Shown here in pieces: positions 10,354 through 21,655 of a stretch of DNA of 64,000 nt. Within the stretch, counting starts at the first letter, position 1, and every line of letters begins with the position of its first letter. Origin of the DNA: Phlebopus portentosus. Lineage: Eukaryota > Basidiomycota > Agaricomycetes > Boletales > Boletinellaceae. The notes below the pieces were generated by a model. It had not been told where the DNA came from and ran no database searches. It saw only the letters and a list, made by a program, of their open reading frames with translations. A program made the translations under genes and the position numbers. The stretch is from positions 434,001 to 498,000 of the forward strand of contig JAYXKI010000009.1 of NCBI GenBank assembly GCA_037892935.1, given 5' to 3'.

Positions 10354-13300
10354 CTAAGCGTCAAGCAACCTCTTCGATACCAAAATCCTATTCGTCAACG
10401 CGCTTACATTCGCGTCCGCAAGTATCACCTCCGGGTCATACTCTACCCCAAACGCAGCCTTTATTGACTGTGCGATCCGCGCAGCTTGCTTCTCCGACCA
10501 GAAGCGGAAGTCGTCCGGATCGCGGTTTTCGTTCTCGCTTTCGTTAAGACTGGGGGAGGGAGGCGTGCCAGGAGGTTTGGAAGAAAGAGGGACGAGGGAT
10601 GGATCCGAATCGAGACAGAGGAAGACGACGTGCATGAGGTACCATCGCACGGATTGGAAGTCGAGTGAAGCAGGTGGGTCAACTGGAAAGATGAAATGCC
10701 AATGGATAGGCGATAAGCAAGACAAAATTGCAAGGGGTACCGAGAACGTATGCGTACCGTAGATTTCGATCGGACCATCCAAGCTCATGACGTTGTACAT
10801 CCCGTCATGGTGATACCTAACCTCATACGTTCCGGTTTGCCAAGGCAGCTTATCGCCTTTGAATGTGACTGTACCCGTTTCCAAATCCGTTCCGGCATAG
10901 CGCTTGTTCTCCGGACCGAGGTAAACGTCGCCCTCCCATTCGTCATCATACACAGCGACCCAAAGACCCAAGGATGATATGGCTGTTACTAAACTGGATT
11001 TGTTTGCGCCAAGCTGAGAGGACATTTATGAGTACCAGAACGATAGGGTGGTGGACATTACTTACACGGTAAATCCCGATCCAATCCTTCCGCGAATGCG
11101 TAGGTGGTGCACGCCAATTGACCACAATAGGTTCGCCGAGATGGAATCGGTACTTCCCTCCTGATCTGTTCGTCCCGTTCGTAGCAATCGAGATGCTGTA
11201 CAGCGTAGTGTCAAACGCAGATATGTCGCTTGCAACTCGACTAAGGGAGAAAAGTGAGCATCATGCCCGAGAAATCAGGTGAAAATATACTAACGTGATG
11301 ACAAGCCTCTCCCTAGATTGCTGAAGCAAGACCTTCGTATCTTGGAGGACCTCCGATAATTTCGGCTTGGCTATCAATCAGTTGGATCGTTCAGTAAACG
11401 TCACACGGATTGAATCTTTGATCAACGTACACTTATTCAGGAACTCTTCGACGACTTCTTCCGTCTCTTTGAACACTTTATCGAACGACCCCTTGACTTC
11501 CTTTGCAACCTTGCCCAAGCGCGGAACATGTTTCTCAGCACGTTTCTCGAGGAGACGCGCGTTCTTCGTCGCAACCGTCTTGATGATCTTGACGACTCCA
11601 GCATCCTTGCGCAGCGAGTCGCCGTAGACTTTCTGCATGTGTGGGCTAAGAAACATATAAGAACTGTAATCCATCATTTTGCATATGTGAGCGCTTACTT
11701 CTCTACGGTTCGCAAGAACCACCAATAGGCCAAATTGCTGAAGACTGCCAAGGCTAACACAGATTTATTACCAGTGATCAACGCAAGACCAAAGAAAGTC
11801 GATCCGCTCAGGATTTCCGGATTATTCAAGAAACTAATTATTTAGTGACTGTCAGACAGGTATGAACTTAGGGAGCCGAAGGGGAAGTGTTATGCACCGG
11901 AAGATCCCTGTATACTCCAGAGTCGCTGGGAAGTTGTCAATGAAGAAATCACCAAAGAACCATCCGAAGACGCCCAAGACTTCATAAGATTCCCGTGCAG
12001 CCCATCCGTGCAGTAAAATGAGGAACTGATAAAGGCGGGGCACGTCAGCAAAAACATTTCTTTAACCCTGAGAGAACTTACAGCACCGAGTGTATGCCTC
12101 AAAAGCTGATTTCCAGCGATCCATTCGTCAGGATACTGATACGTCTTCCAAGCGAGTGCCCCAAACGAAGCTATCAAGCAATTGAGACATTGGTCCCACC
12201 TTCACGACATAGAGACGAACTTACTATATGTCATTAGCATACTCAAATTATACAGAGCCTTCCAGTTGGTGAACGCGTCTTGTACAGCACCCTGGCCGCT
12301 TGCAAGCATACTATCCGGATAGTAATAATGTTTGAGATAGTGACGGACGAGGAACTTCGAATTGCTTTGCGCTTTAAGGAGCGAGCCTAGGACGAACGTA
12401 TGGTATATGCGCCAAAGTAAAGCATGTGTGAAATGCAATACTATTTGACTATTAGTTGAAAGAGGAGGAAGGAGCGTGAGGACGACGGCGTAGAATACCA
12501 CGAGGAGGGCTGTCAAGTCCGGTGCGCTAAAAAAGACTCAGATAAAACCATCTAGTGATATAAGATAAAAGTAGACTTACCGGAGTAAGTCGAAATTATG
12601 CAATAGGATCAAGTCCTTCCTAAAGAACCTATTCAGCAAATCATGTTGACTCAACGCGCGGCTTCTAGCCGATCTCGACAACGAAGTCGAAGAACGGCTA
12701 GACGGCAAGGACACGGGCGTCCCCACACGAGGCGTTCTGATCTCAGTTTGATCCATCTCAGTTTCCGTTTCAGATTCAGTCTGCAGTTCTTCCGTCTCTG
12801 GTGCTGATTCGCCCTCTGTAGCGGAAGGAGTCGTAAGATCGCTTGCATCCGAGACGACGCGCCGGTGGGCTGGCGACGACGACTGTGAGGACTTGTGAGA
12901 GAGGGTCATTCCGTCTGTAAGAGGAATCCGAGACGCGAGTAGCTTCCTTTGTCCATACGTGCGTCCAATGTCTAATAGGCTGGTCAGAGAGTGAAGATAA
13001 TTTCATGTATTAAAAAGGGCATACGAGGGTTTTCAAAGAATACAAGGAAACTGAATTGAGCAGCGTGTGCAGCAATGCTGACGAACAGTACGGGATAGCT
13101 TCCGACAATTAGCGAGAGACCATAATACCCAGCATAGCCTGTAAGGTGATAAGTTGAAATCTTAACCAAAACTCGGTGCGCGACTCACCAACTGAGTACA
13201 TTGGGTGAGGTGCCAGCTCAAAGACGCCATCAAAGACCAGCGCGCCACGCTGGAAAAAGCAGTCCCCCCAGTACCACCCGTAGTCCTTTACGACATGGTG

Positions 13301-14197
13301 TGCTTCAACCTTGACCCATGCGTTGAATGTAATGAGAATCAAGCCACCAAACCACCTGTAAATAAGAATACTGAGTAGCTCTGTGAACAAAGCCGGAGTA
13401 TGCTTACCTGAGGGTGTGAACCGACATCGAAAGCTCATCGGGTACACGGAAGCAGCAAAATGCGAATAAACAGTAGGATATGAAGTCACTGAAGAGAATT
13501 CAGAAGGACAGCTTGTAAGTATACGATTGATATTACGTACTTAAGGAGGATGATATCGACGAGCTGTCTAAATAATAGCCATGTATTGTACTCTAAGGGT
13601 AATTCCTGAATCTGAATTTAGCATTTCAAAATTAGGGAAACAATCTTATGGGCGTACGTCGAATGAATAATCCTTCCCCATTTTCCCTGCAAGCTGTTTT
13701 CTGATCCAGTCTCTAACTCTCGGTTTGCGCTTTTCGTCGAGCCACCCCAGTCGTTGCATTTCACGTACAATCCACCTTCTTTTACTTTGTTTTGTAAGAA
13801 CCCATCCCAGTCCAGCATCATATGCGATTCGCCAGAATGCGAAATACGCGAAGAAGAATCGTTTCGCGATGGGTTGGGGCAAAAGGAAGAACGCCACGAT
13901 TTGGAGACCCAGTAGCGTCAGACTAAGAACGTCGAGATGCGATTTTGGATAGCGTGGATCGAAAAGTGTTAGGACATCATGCGTCGTTGGTACTCGAAAG
14001 ACTGGCAAAGGCTGCAATTATCAGCAAGGTCCACAAAGAATGTGAGATACCCACTTGCCTTCACCAGCAGGCGCTTTCCCCCAAACTACCTCTTCAGACT
14101 TTGCGGTCTTTTCGTCAGAACATTTCACCGAAGCATCCTCTGCGGTATTTCCAGACGTTCTACGCCTTCGCAACTCTCCTTCAGCTGAACCAACCAT
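10354..14197 (-). CDS. CHO2: Phosphatidylethanolamine N-methyltransferase
   Basis: This ER membrane enzyme makes the first S-adenosylmethionine-dependent methylation of phosphatidylethanolamine towards phosphatidylcholine. The ATG at 14197 gives [17 protein letters not shown], then [15 protein letters not shown] and [20 protein letters not shown], the Cho2 N-terminal signature. Many short introns separate hydrophobic exons such as WWG-type helices around 13.2-13.5 kb ([37 protein letters not shown]) and the second methyltransferase half at 11.7-12.5 kb. A Ser/Thr/Glu-rich cytosolic loop lies at about 12.65-12.9 kb. The C-terminal soluble domain contains [29 protein letters not shown] and [20 protein letters not shown], ending RLLDA with TAG at 10354. 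The exon chain looks full length and intact. The gene is divergent from the GH3 gene. Confidence 0.92.
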
Positions 14198-14573
14198 CGC
14201 GGTTTCCGAGAAAGCCCGCGACCAACAGCCAAACACGAAAACGAGGCGGGATGCACGCCATTTTGTCCAACTTGAACGTAAACGAGATTGTTCCCACGGC
14301 ACGGCGTCTAAGACGTAGAGTTCTGGGCTGGGATTATCCGGATGAAGCAGCAAGCTGGCGCGCGCATTCGACTATTCGTCATCGTGGTCGCCGTCAAGCG
14401 AATAATAATCGGCGTTAAGGAAGGGGACTGTTTATGAAATAGGTCCTGAGAATATTGGCCAGTGAATAATATACGCACATACATCGTGCGCCGGTGCAGG
14501 CAGATCAACTGACGGCCCGCTTTCTAATCTTGTCGACTCCCTCAACTACCGAAGTACTTCCCGTTGATTCCCA

Positions 14574-14581
14574 TTCACATG
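14574..14581 (-). promoter_or_regulatory. UAS-INO/ICRE-like octamer in the CHO2-GH3 divergent promoter
   Basis: On the minus strand this reads CATGTGAA, the core of the inositol/choline-responsive element that controls CHO2 and other phospholipid genes in budding yeast. It lies about 380 bp upstream of the CHO2 ATG and 43 bp upstream of the GH3 ATG, in a 426-bp intergenic region (14198-14623). An 8-mer can arise by chance, and regulation through this site in basidiomycetes is inference. Confidence 0.3.
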
Positions 14582-14623
14582 TAAGTGCGATTTTCACCAT
14601 CATCTGAGGATCGTAGCGAGCTT

Positions 14624-17600
14624 ATGGCTAGAAGGAGGCAGCAAGCACGAAGTGGTCACGAAGATAGAGATGAAGACGAGGCGATCGCATTGCTATCACA
14701 AGAGCAAGAGCAGAACTTGGGCAGTACTGGTGCCGAGGATGCCGAGCAATACGATGAACGTGCGCCTTTGAACGCGGAAGCATCTCAACGAGGACCCAGC
14801 GAGACTCTGTGGAATGGAACTGCAAGCAGCAGTTGGAAGTGCGTTTGAATGCTCAGACGTAGTACGAGCCATGGTTCACGAATGATTTCAGGTCGCGCTT
14901 TTTGTCTCGTTTCCTCGACTTGAAACGTATCCGACATGCGCTTTTGATCGGTCTTGCGAGTGTCCTAGCTCTAGTGGTGGTGATTGCCTCGGCCGGTGGA
15001 ACCGTCGTGTACATCACTGCACCAAGGGATGGTCTTTCTCCACCCTGGTATCCATCTCGTGAGTTTAGTCGAACCTATGTTTTGCTCCATTGATTAATTT
15101 CTTTGCAGCACCGGGAGGAACTCTTCCTTTATGGAAGACATCATATGAAAAGGCTGCTCGCCTCGTTAACCAGATGTCACTTATAGAGAAAGTGAACGTT
15201 ACGACAGGAACGGGCTGGCAAATGGGACTGTGCGTCGGAAACACGGGTAATGAATAGATTTGAGTTACAAAAGGCCAGAAGCTTAACAAAATGACTTAAA
15301 CAGGAACAGCAAATAACGTCAAGTTTCCTTCCCTATGTCTTCAAGACGGTCCATTAGGAATCCGATTTGCCGACCATGCTACTGCATTCCCTGCTGGGGT
15401 CACAGTCGGAGCGACCTGGAATCGCGATTTGATGTAAGCTACTATTGTTATTCCTTCTGAGCTGTCTAATCAGACCCAGGTACCAGCACGGTAGACTGCA
15501 CGGCAGGGAAGCTCGTATGAAGGGCGTTCATGTCATTCTCGGCCCCGCTATGGGTCCATTAGGTAGGATGCCTGGCGGCGGAAGAAATTGGGAAGGATTC
15601 GGCGCAGATCCCGTCCTTCAGGGTGTCGCCGCTTATCAGACAATCAAGGGAATACAAGAGGAAGGTGTCGTTGCAACTGGTGAGACGAGTCTCAGACGAC
15701 AGTCTCCGGAGTACTGCATCAATAACTCTTCGATTATGTTTTGCAGCGAAACATTATATACTCAATGAGCAAGAACACTTCCGGCAGGCCTTTGAATGGG
15801 GCTTGCCTAACGCTTTGTCTGTCAACATCGACGATCGTACGCTACACGAAATTTATCTGTGGCCATTCGCTGAGAGCGTCCGTGCCGGCGTTGCATCGAT
15901 TATGTGTAGTTATCAGATGGTCAATAACTCGTCAGTGACATTCATCTCCGCCTTTCATTCCATTCCAGCAGATTGATGTTTACACAATTGATTTTTCTGT
16001 TATTATTAGGTACGCGTGTGGAAATAGCAAGTTGCTCAATGGCATTCTGAAGGACGAACTTGGTTTCCAAGGATTCGTCCAGTCTGATTGGCTCGCTCAG
16101 CGCAGCGGAGTAGCTAGTGCACTTGCTGGACTGTGAGTCTAGTGCTTTTTGTATCACCTCATGTATCATACATAAAGCTCACGATAACGTATCTATCAGA
16201 GACATGACAATGCCCGGAGACGGTCTCCGCTGGGCGAATGGAGACTCGCTTTGGGGTTCGCACCTCACAAGGTCCATCCTCAATGGCTCCTTACCGATCT
16301 CCCGTCTAAATGACATGGTGACACGTATCGTCGCGGCATACTACCAGCTCAACCAGGACGATCCCGATCGCTTCCCGCAAGAAGGCCCAAATTTCTCTTC
16401 GTGGATAGACGAGCAAGTCGGGTTTCTCCATCATGGGAGTGGAGAAGGCGAGAGAGGTGTTGTGAATAAGTATGTTGACGTTCAAGGCGAGGGCGAGGAC
16501 GCGCATGGTAAGCTTGTGCGAAGGATTGGTGCAGAGGCGGTGACGTTGCTGAAGAATGAGGATGGAATCTTGCCACTGAGCAAGGATGGCTCAGGGTTGA
16601 CGAGTGAAAGCCGGAAAGCTAGAGTTGCGATTATCGGGGAGGATGCTGGTGAAGGAAAGGGACCGAATTATTGTAAGGATAGAGGCTGCAACCAGGGAAC
16701 GTAGGTCGTTCCTTTAATATTCCGCTTGAAATTATGCCTCATTTCCGTGTACATGTAGATTGGCGGTAGGCTGGGGCTCTGGCGCCACAGAATTTCCATA
16801 CCTCGTCACTCCTGAATCAGCACTCCGCAGTTCATTCGACTCAAACCACGTCTCCATTACCTCCTACCTGACCAACTTCATGCCTCCGGCAGGTAGCATA
16901 GAAGATCAAGACCTCTGCCTTGTCTTCATCAACGCCGATGCAGGAGAAGGTTTCATAGCTCATGATGAAATATCAGGAGACCGAACAGACTTACATCCTC
17001 AGAAGGGAGGAGACAGGCTCGTTCAGAATGTCGCTAAGAGATGCGGGAGAGGAAAGGGCAAGACGGTTGTCGTGATGCATTCTGTGGGAGCAGTTATTGT
17101 AGAGAGGTGGATCGATATGCGCGAGGTGAAGGGTTTACTATTTGCGCACCTTCCCGGCCAGGAAAGCGGAAACTCGTTGGTTTGTATTGAGTTATCTGAC
17201 CGATGTTTGATTTGTTTTAATTGATATATGTTCATTTACCAGGCGGACGTCCTTTTCGGAGATGTGGATGCTAGTGGTCGACTGCCTTACACTGTCGGCA
17301 AAAGCCTCAAAGATTATGGAAAGGCAGGGCAGATCATGACAATTCCGAATGGTATCATCCCGCAACAAGACTTCAAAGAGGGACTTTACATAGACTATCG
17401 GCATTTTGATAAGGTCAGCGTTTACGCCCATCCCGCTCTCCCAGGGTTTTCGTCTTATTAATCCCCATTTTTTTAGTACATGATTGCTCCACGATACGAA
17501 TTCGGCTTCGGGCTTTCATACACAACATTCTCATATTCCGACCTAAACATCACTCTCATAAAGCCGAAGTCCTCATACCCGTCTCCGAGACCAAAAAGCG

Positions 17601-18148
17601 TTTCTCCTCCAATTCTAGACGAGACGATCCCGCCTGCATCTGAAGCGGTCTTCCCTGTGGGGCTTCGAAAGCTCAAAAAGTTCATCTACCCATACATCAA
17701 TAGTGTCTCTGAGATCAAGACCGGGAAATACCCCTACCCGGAGGGCTACGACACTGCTCAACCACCTTCTCAAGCCGGTGGAGGCGAAGGCGGGAACCCA
17801 AGTCTGTGGGATGCATACGTAGAAGTGCAATTCAACTTAACCAACACTGGAAAACGCACAGGGAAGGAAGTCGTCCAGCTATACGTCTCTTTCCCAGGTA
17901 ATGTCCATATCGGGGACGAGGCGTCACCTCCGGGTGTCTATCATGACTTCCCCGTACGAGTCTTACGTGGGTTTGACAAGGTCGAATTGGCTGCTGGTGA
18001 GAGCAAGGTGGTGAAGCTAGAGCTGACGAGGAAAGATCTGAGTTACTGGAGTGTTGTCCACCAGAATTGGGTCATGTCCACTCGAGGACATTTCAAGATC
18101 TCGGTCGGGAGCAGCTCGCGGAACTTGCCGTTGTCCGGATTGCTTTGA
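14624..18148 (+). CDS. Membrane-anchored family GH3 beta-glucosidase
   Basis: Hydrolyses terminal beta-D-glucosyl residues, probably on cellulose-derived oligosaccharides or wall glucans at the cell surface. Eleven exons keep frame: 14624-14838, 14892-15058, 15109-15246, 15304-15433, 15480-15679, 15747-15930, 16010-16132, 16200-16700, 16759-17179, 17243-17413, 17477-18148 (973 residues). An acidic cytosolic N-terminus is followed by a hydrophobic segment ([20 protein letters not shown], about residues 85-105), so it looks like a type II membrane protein without a cleaved signal. The GH3 N-domain shows [35 protein letters not shown] and the nucleophile Asp in [10 protein letters not shown]. 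The C-domain shows [13 protein letters not shown] and [12 protein letters not shown], and a fibronectin-III-like domain closes the protein. ATG 14624 is the first in frame. Very close to complete. Confidence 0.93.
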
Positions 18149-18593
18149 TCTGTGCGTTGCAGATGTTTTCATTTTTGTTGCTCTGGGTGTACGAAATATT
18201 CATTTACTGCCAAATATGCAAGATCAACTTGCCTGCTTGAAGCACCCTGACGTTTCACTCAACGACCTGTGAAAGCCACGGTCGGTGAGGTACATTTACT
18301 AGGGAAGAATGATCTCATCTCATCTTAACACGATGGATATGTGGTGCCATGTACAGGCCGCCCTTGTATGACTTTCAGTGAAGGCGCTTTCAAAGGGTAC
18401 CAGACAAGATATGTATTACTCCGGATATCCCTTTCCAATTCGGGTTCCACGAACAACACGAAGAAACTCTGTCGAGTCAAAATGGCCTCCCGAGCTTCAT
18501 GCATTTCTCGCTTCCGTACCATCATAAATTGCCGACATTTTCAGCGATCAACACCTGTCGTTACTATCTTTCAGTCCGTTTCTAAATCCCGAC
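18149..18593. other. Intergenic, no gene seen
   Basis: About 450 bp downstream of the GH3 stop. Only short frames without recognisable similarity. It probably contains the GH3 3' untranslated region. Confidence 0.4.
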
Positions 18594-18791
18594 TTGCCTC
18601 TATATCTCGACAGCGCAGATGAGTCTTCTATCCATTTGACAGCCAAGAGTTTCGACCTTATCCTGGACCCTCGCCTCAAAGCAGAGGAAATCACTTTCGG
18701 AAGCGTATGGGACGTGTGCGATTACATCTCAGTACTCAGTGTTATCCATTTCGTCCCATCCCTTCAATGCCTCGTAATGCATTCGACCTGA
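18594..18791 (+). pseudogene. Short decayed copy of the 19.6 kb gene fragment
   Basis: A 65-codon frame carries KSFDLILDPRLKAEEITFGS followed by VWDVCDYIS. This aligns with KVFDVITDPSFKLEEITFKS and FGDIFSYIS at 19.6 kb (ILDPRLKAEEITF against ITDPSFKLEEITF), and the underlying DNA is clearly related. The copy stops soon afterwards. It looks like a truncated tandem duplicate about 0.95 kb upstream of the longer fragment. Function unknown. Confidence 0.5.
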
Positions 18792-19591
18792 TCCTTCACA
18801 GGGAGAGCTGGAGCGAAATGCATTTTGGTCAAGGCAGACTGGGATAATGGCGTATTCCCCGATAAACAGGCTCAAGAAAAAAGACGATGACTGCTGATAC
18901 CTTGGAAATTCGAAATTCTTTGCAAACGTCCGGGCATTGAGTTGAGAATTGATTTGAATAGGATGGCTGTTACAAGGTGTACAGAATAGAGGAAAGTCTA
19001 AACCCTAGTTGAAACATTAACGTCTAAGTGACAGCAACTGCCACATGTCGTATATATATAAGGGAGGTGCTGTTAGTAGAAGCCAGCTCCTACGACAGTA
19101 CTAGTAGACAGTATATGGAGTTGCGCATGTGAAGAGTGTATATTATTTTCTCGTAATTTAGTTTCCGCAAATACACTCTCATCTTCGCCATTTTTCCAAT
19201 CCTTCTCCTACTCTGCTTTACCGAAAAGATCAGTGAATCGGTCTGTGTGGGAAGCAGCTTCTTTTTATGTTGATGTTGCAAGCATGGGCAGATAGGAATC
19301 TTCGGTCCATCTACCATCTAGGTAGGAAAGTTCGTAAAAGTCTATGCTGCTATCGTGATGAAACTTCCTAAAAACATTACTCTCCCATCTCTTATCTTGA
19401 TGGGCTGATGGGATCGTGCGTGATGAACCTGTCGGTACTGATCGACTCATTTCGAGTCAGACTACTAGTACTCGCACTATATAATTCGATCTCTTCACCC
19501 TTCGCTCCAGTATTCCCTTTCAAAGATACTCGGATAAAAAGCTCGCGTCTCTTTGCCTCGACAATGATTTTCCCGTCCATTTACTAGTATA
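18792..19591. other. Intergenic between two related gene fragments
   Basis: No convincing gene. A TATATATATAAGG box lies near 19050 and could be a promoter relic for one of the fragments. Confidence 0.35.
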
Positions 19592-20317
19592 TTGATCAAA
19601 GTTTTCGACGTCATCACGGACCCAAGCTTCAAACTTGAGGAGATAACTTTCAAAAGCTTCGGGGACATATTCAGCTACATCTCGGCCTGTGGAAGGCAAG
19701 CGATGGCAACGTGCGTGGCGAGCGAAACCGAACCGATTGCGCCTCCAGAGACTCGTGCGTATCTTATTCCACCGGCAGTCATTAGCCTTGCAATCGATAG
19801 GATGGTTGAGGACCGATTGCCACCGGGCACTCTAGCTATGGAAGATGACTGGGAAATTGCTTATGGAACGAACATGGCCGATTTTCACCCGATGAGTTTT
19901 GAGTGTCGTTCTTGGACGAACATTGCGCTTCGAGGCCTCCGTTGCAGAGCCATAATTCCGTATCACCAAATTGATAGCTTCCTCCTCAGCCCTCTGTGTG
20001 ACCCTTGGATCACAGAGATGGTCATCTACTGGGCAGTTAGCAATGGCCATGACGGTGCTACCTTGAGCGATGTCGATCTTTTGCAAGCTCTCTAAGAGCG
20101 CATGCCAACGCTTCGGTCATTAGTTTTCATCACATCTTTGGTCTGGCCAATAGATGAAGAATGGGAATGGGAACGGCATGATGAACCACCTTTCAGGGTA
20201 TCGAGCTCATTTCGGATCTTCTTGGCCTCGAAAACCTTTGGCTGGGGCAAGGCAGACTTTTCATCATGCCCATTAAATGTAGATTTACTTTCTCGACGCG
20301 TATTCGTCGCATAAGTC
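19592..20317 (+). pseudogene. F-box/LRR-like gene fragment with an in-frame stop
   Basis: One frame runs from about 19592 through DPSFKLEEITFKSFGDIFSY and ends SDVDLLQAL with TAA at about 20093. The same frame then continues ERMPTLRSLVFITSLVWPID to about 20317. The text DLLQAL-stop-ERMPTLRSLVF is what leucine-rich repeats of mushroom F-box proteins look like, so a single nonsense mutation is the simplest reading. No F-box is seen at the N-terminus. Decayed or short frames continue to about 20.9 kb. The F-box/LRR assignment is inference. Confidence 0.4.
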
Positions 20318-21655
20318 TACGACCACTGCCACAGCTGAGACCGGGCAAGGCGACGTATCTCGCAGTGGATGTTGTTGACTTCCGATGTGCGACACCCTGA
20401 TAATTCACTCAGCGCTCTCTATGCATTCTCACGAGCGTTGAGTTACTAATGGCAGGGAAGATAGATCCACCCATCGTCCATCTCATCCTCTCGTCTCTCG
20501 AGGTGGGCGGTGGGGATGCTTGTTCGGCTGCGTTCGCAAGTCTATCATCCATGGGCGGGGCCTTACGAGGCATCTTACATTTGCATTCCTCATTCATGTT
20601 GAGTTGGCATTGCGCTGATGGGCTACTGTGCGTATGGAGCGTATTGGTTAGATAATAGATTGGTGAGTGATCTTCTGCGAGAATCGTCTATCTATATAGG
20701 TTTAGACGGTACTGAATGGCTCCCTCAACCCCCACCCTTCCGAATGCTTGTAGTTCTTCACTTGCCTCAATTATTGACCCTGCCGAAATCCGCTGTCAAT
20801 CTGAATATGTGCGTCCGCAGAATGGCGTCGTGCCTCGTCCGCCTCGAAAGATGGATCGACTGGAATGTGTTCCAGGTCTAAGTCGGCGAACGTGTTAGTC
20901 GATGCCTTTTTTTCCCGCCCTTCGCAGGATGGTCGGATAGTGAGATGGATACCTGGAAAAGTTAGATTATGGGCCGGTCGGATTGATCAAGTTCGATGTC
21001 TGGTGCGACGTTCTCTCGTGCTGTACCTGAATCCCCTGTTATGCTGGTCCTATGGTCTTGCCGTAATGTTTTGGCATCATCGAAATGGGAGCCGTTGCGC
21101 AAAGATTTCGACAATCGTCCAGGATGATAGATGGAACGGCCATACAGTGGATGGGACCTACATCCAAGTTTACATACAGACGTCGGCAACTCGCATCTGA
21201 TTCTGACGGCCTAATAGTCGATGTCCCGTGTATATCACGTATAGTTGACCGTCTTGATTGCATGGCCCCACCCTGGACACATTCCCTTTTCGACATCAAC
21301 TTGTGTTGATTTCATTTTGGGCTTACCGTCGCTTCACGACGCAATATATACAGTATATACACCGTACACCGGTGATAAAAATACAAGAAGCGTCTGTACA
21401 AAATCGGTTCCGACATTAACATTGATACGTCATCGTCATCGTGCCAATCGTGCAATACATACGTGCAATACATCATCAAGAGAACAATCCAATTCGTGAA
21501 GCAAAAGAACGTTCATAAAGCGGTCATTGCAACTCAGGCGGCCACTCATGTCGCCTCCTCCAACGTCCATCTCTATCGAACCGGGGATTTGTCGGGTACG
21601 TCAGGCCATCACCTTCGCTCTTCCCGACAGGCACTACGCAAGCATAAAATTTAAC
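20318..21655. other. Gene-poor stretch
   Basis: Only short frames in several phases. Some leucine-rich fragments around 20.45-20.9 kb (for example PPFRMLVVLHLPQLLTLPKS) may be the tail of the decayed F-box-like gene. Around 21.34-21.37 kb there is an alternating ATATATACAGTATATAC stretch. Nothing else identified. Confidence 0.4.
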
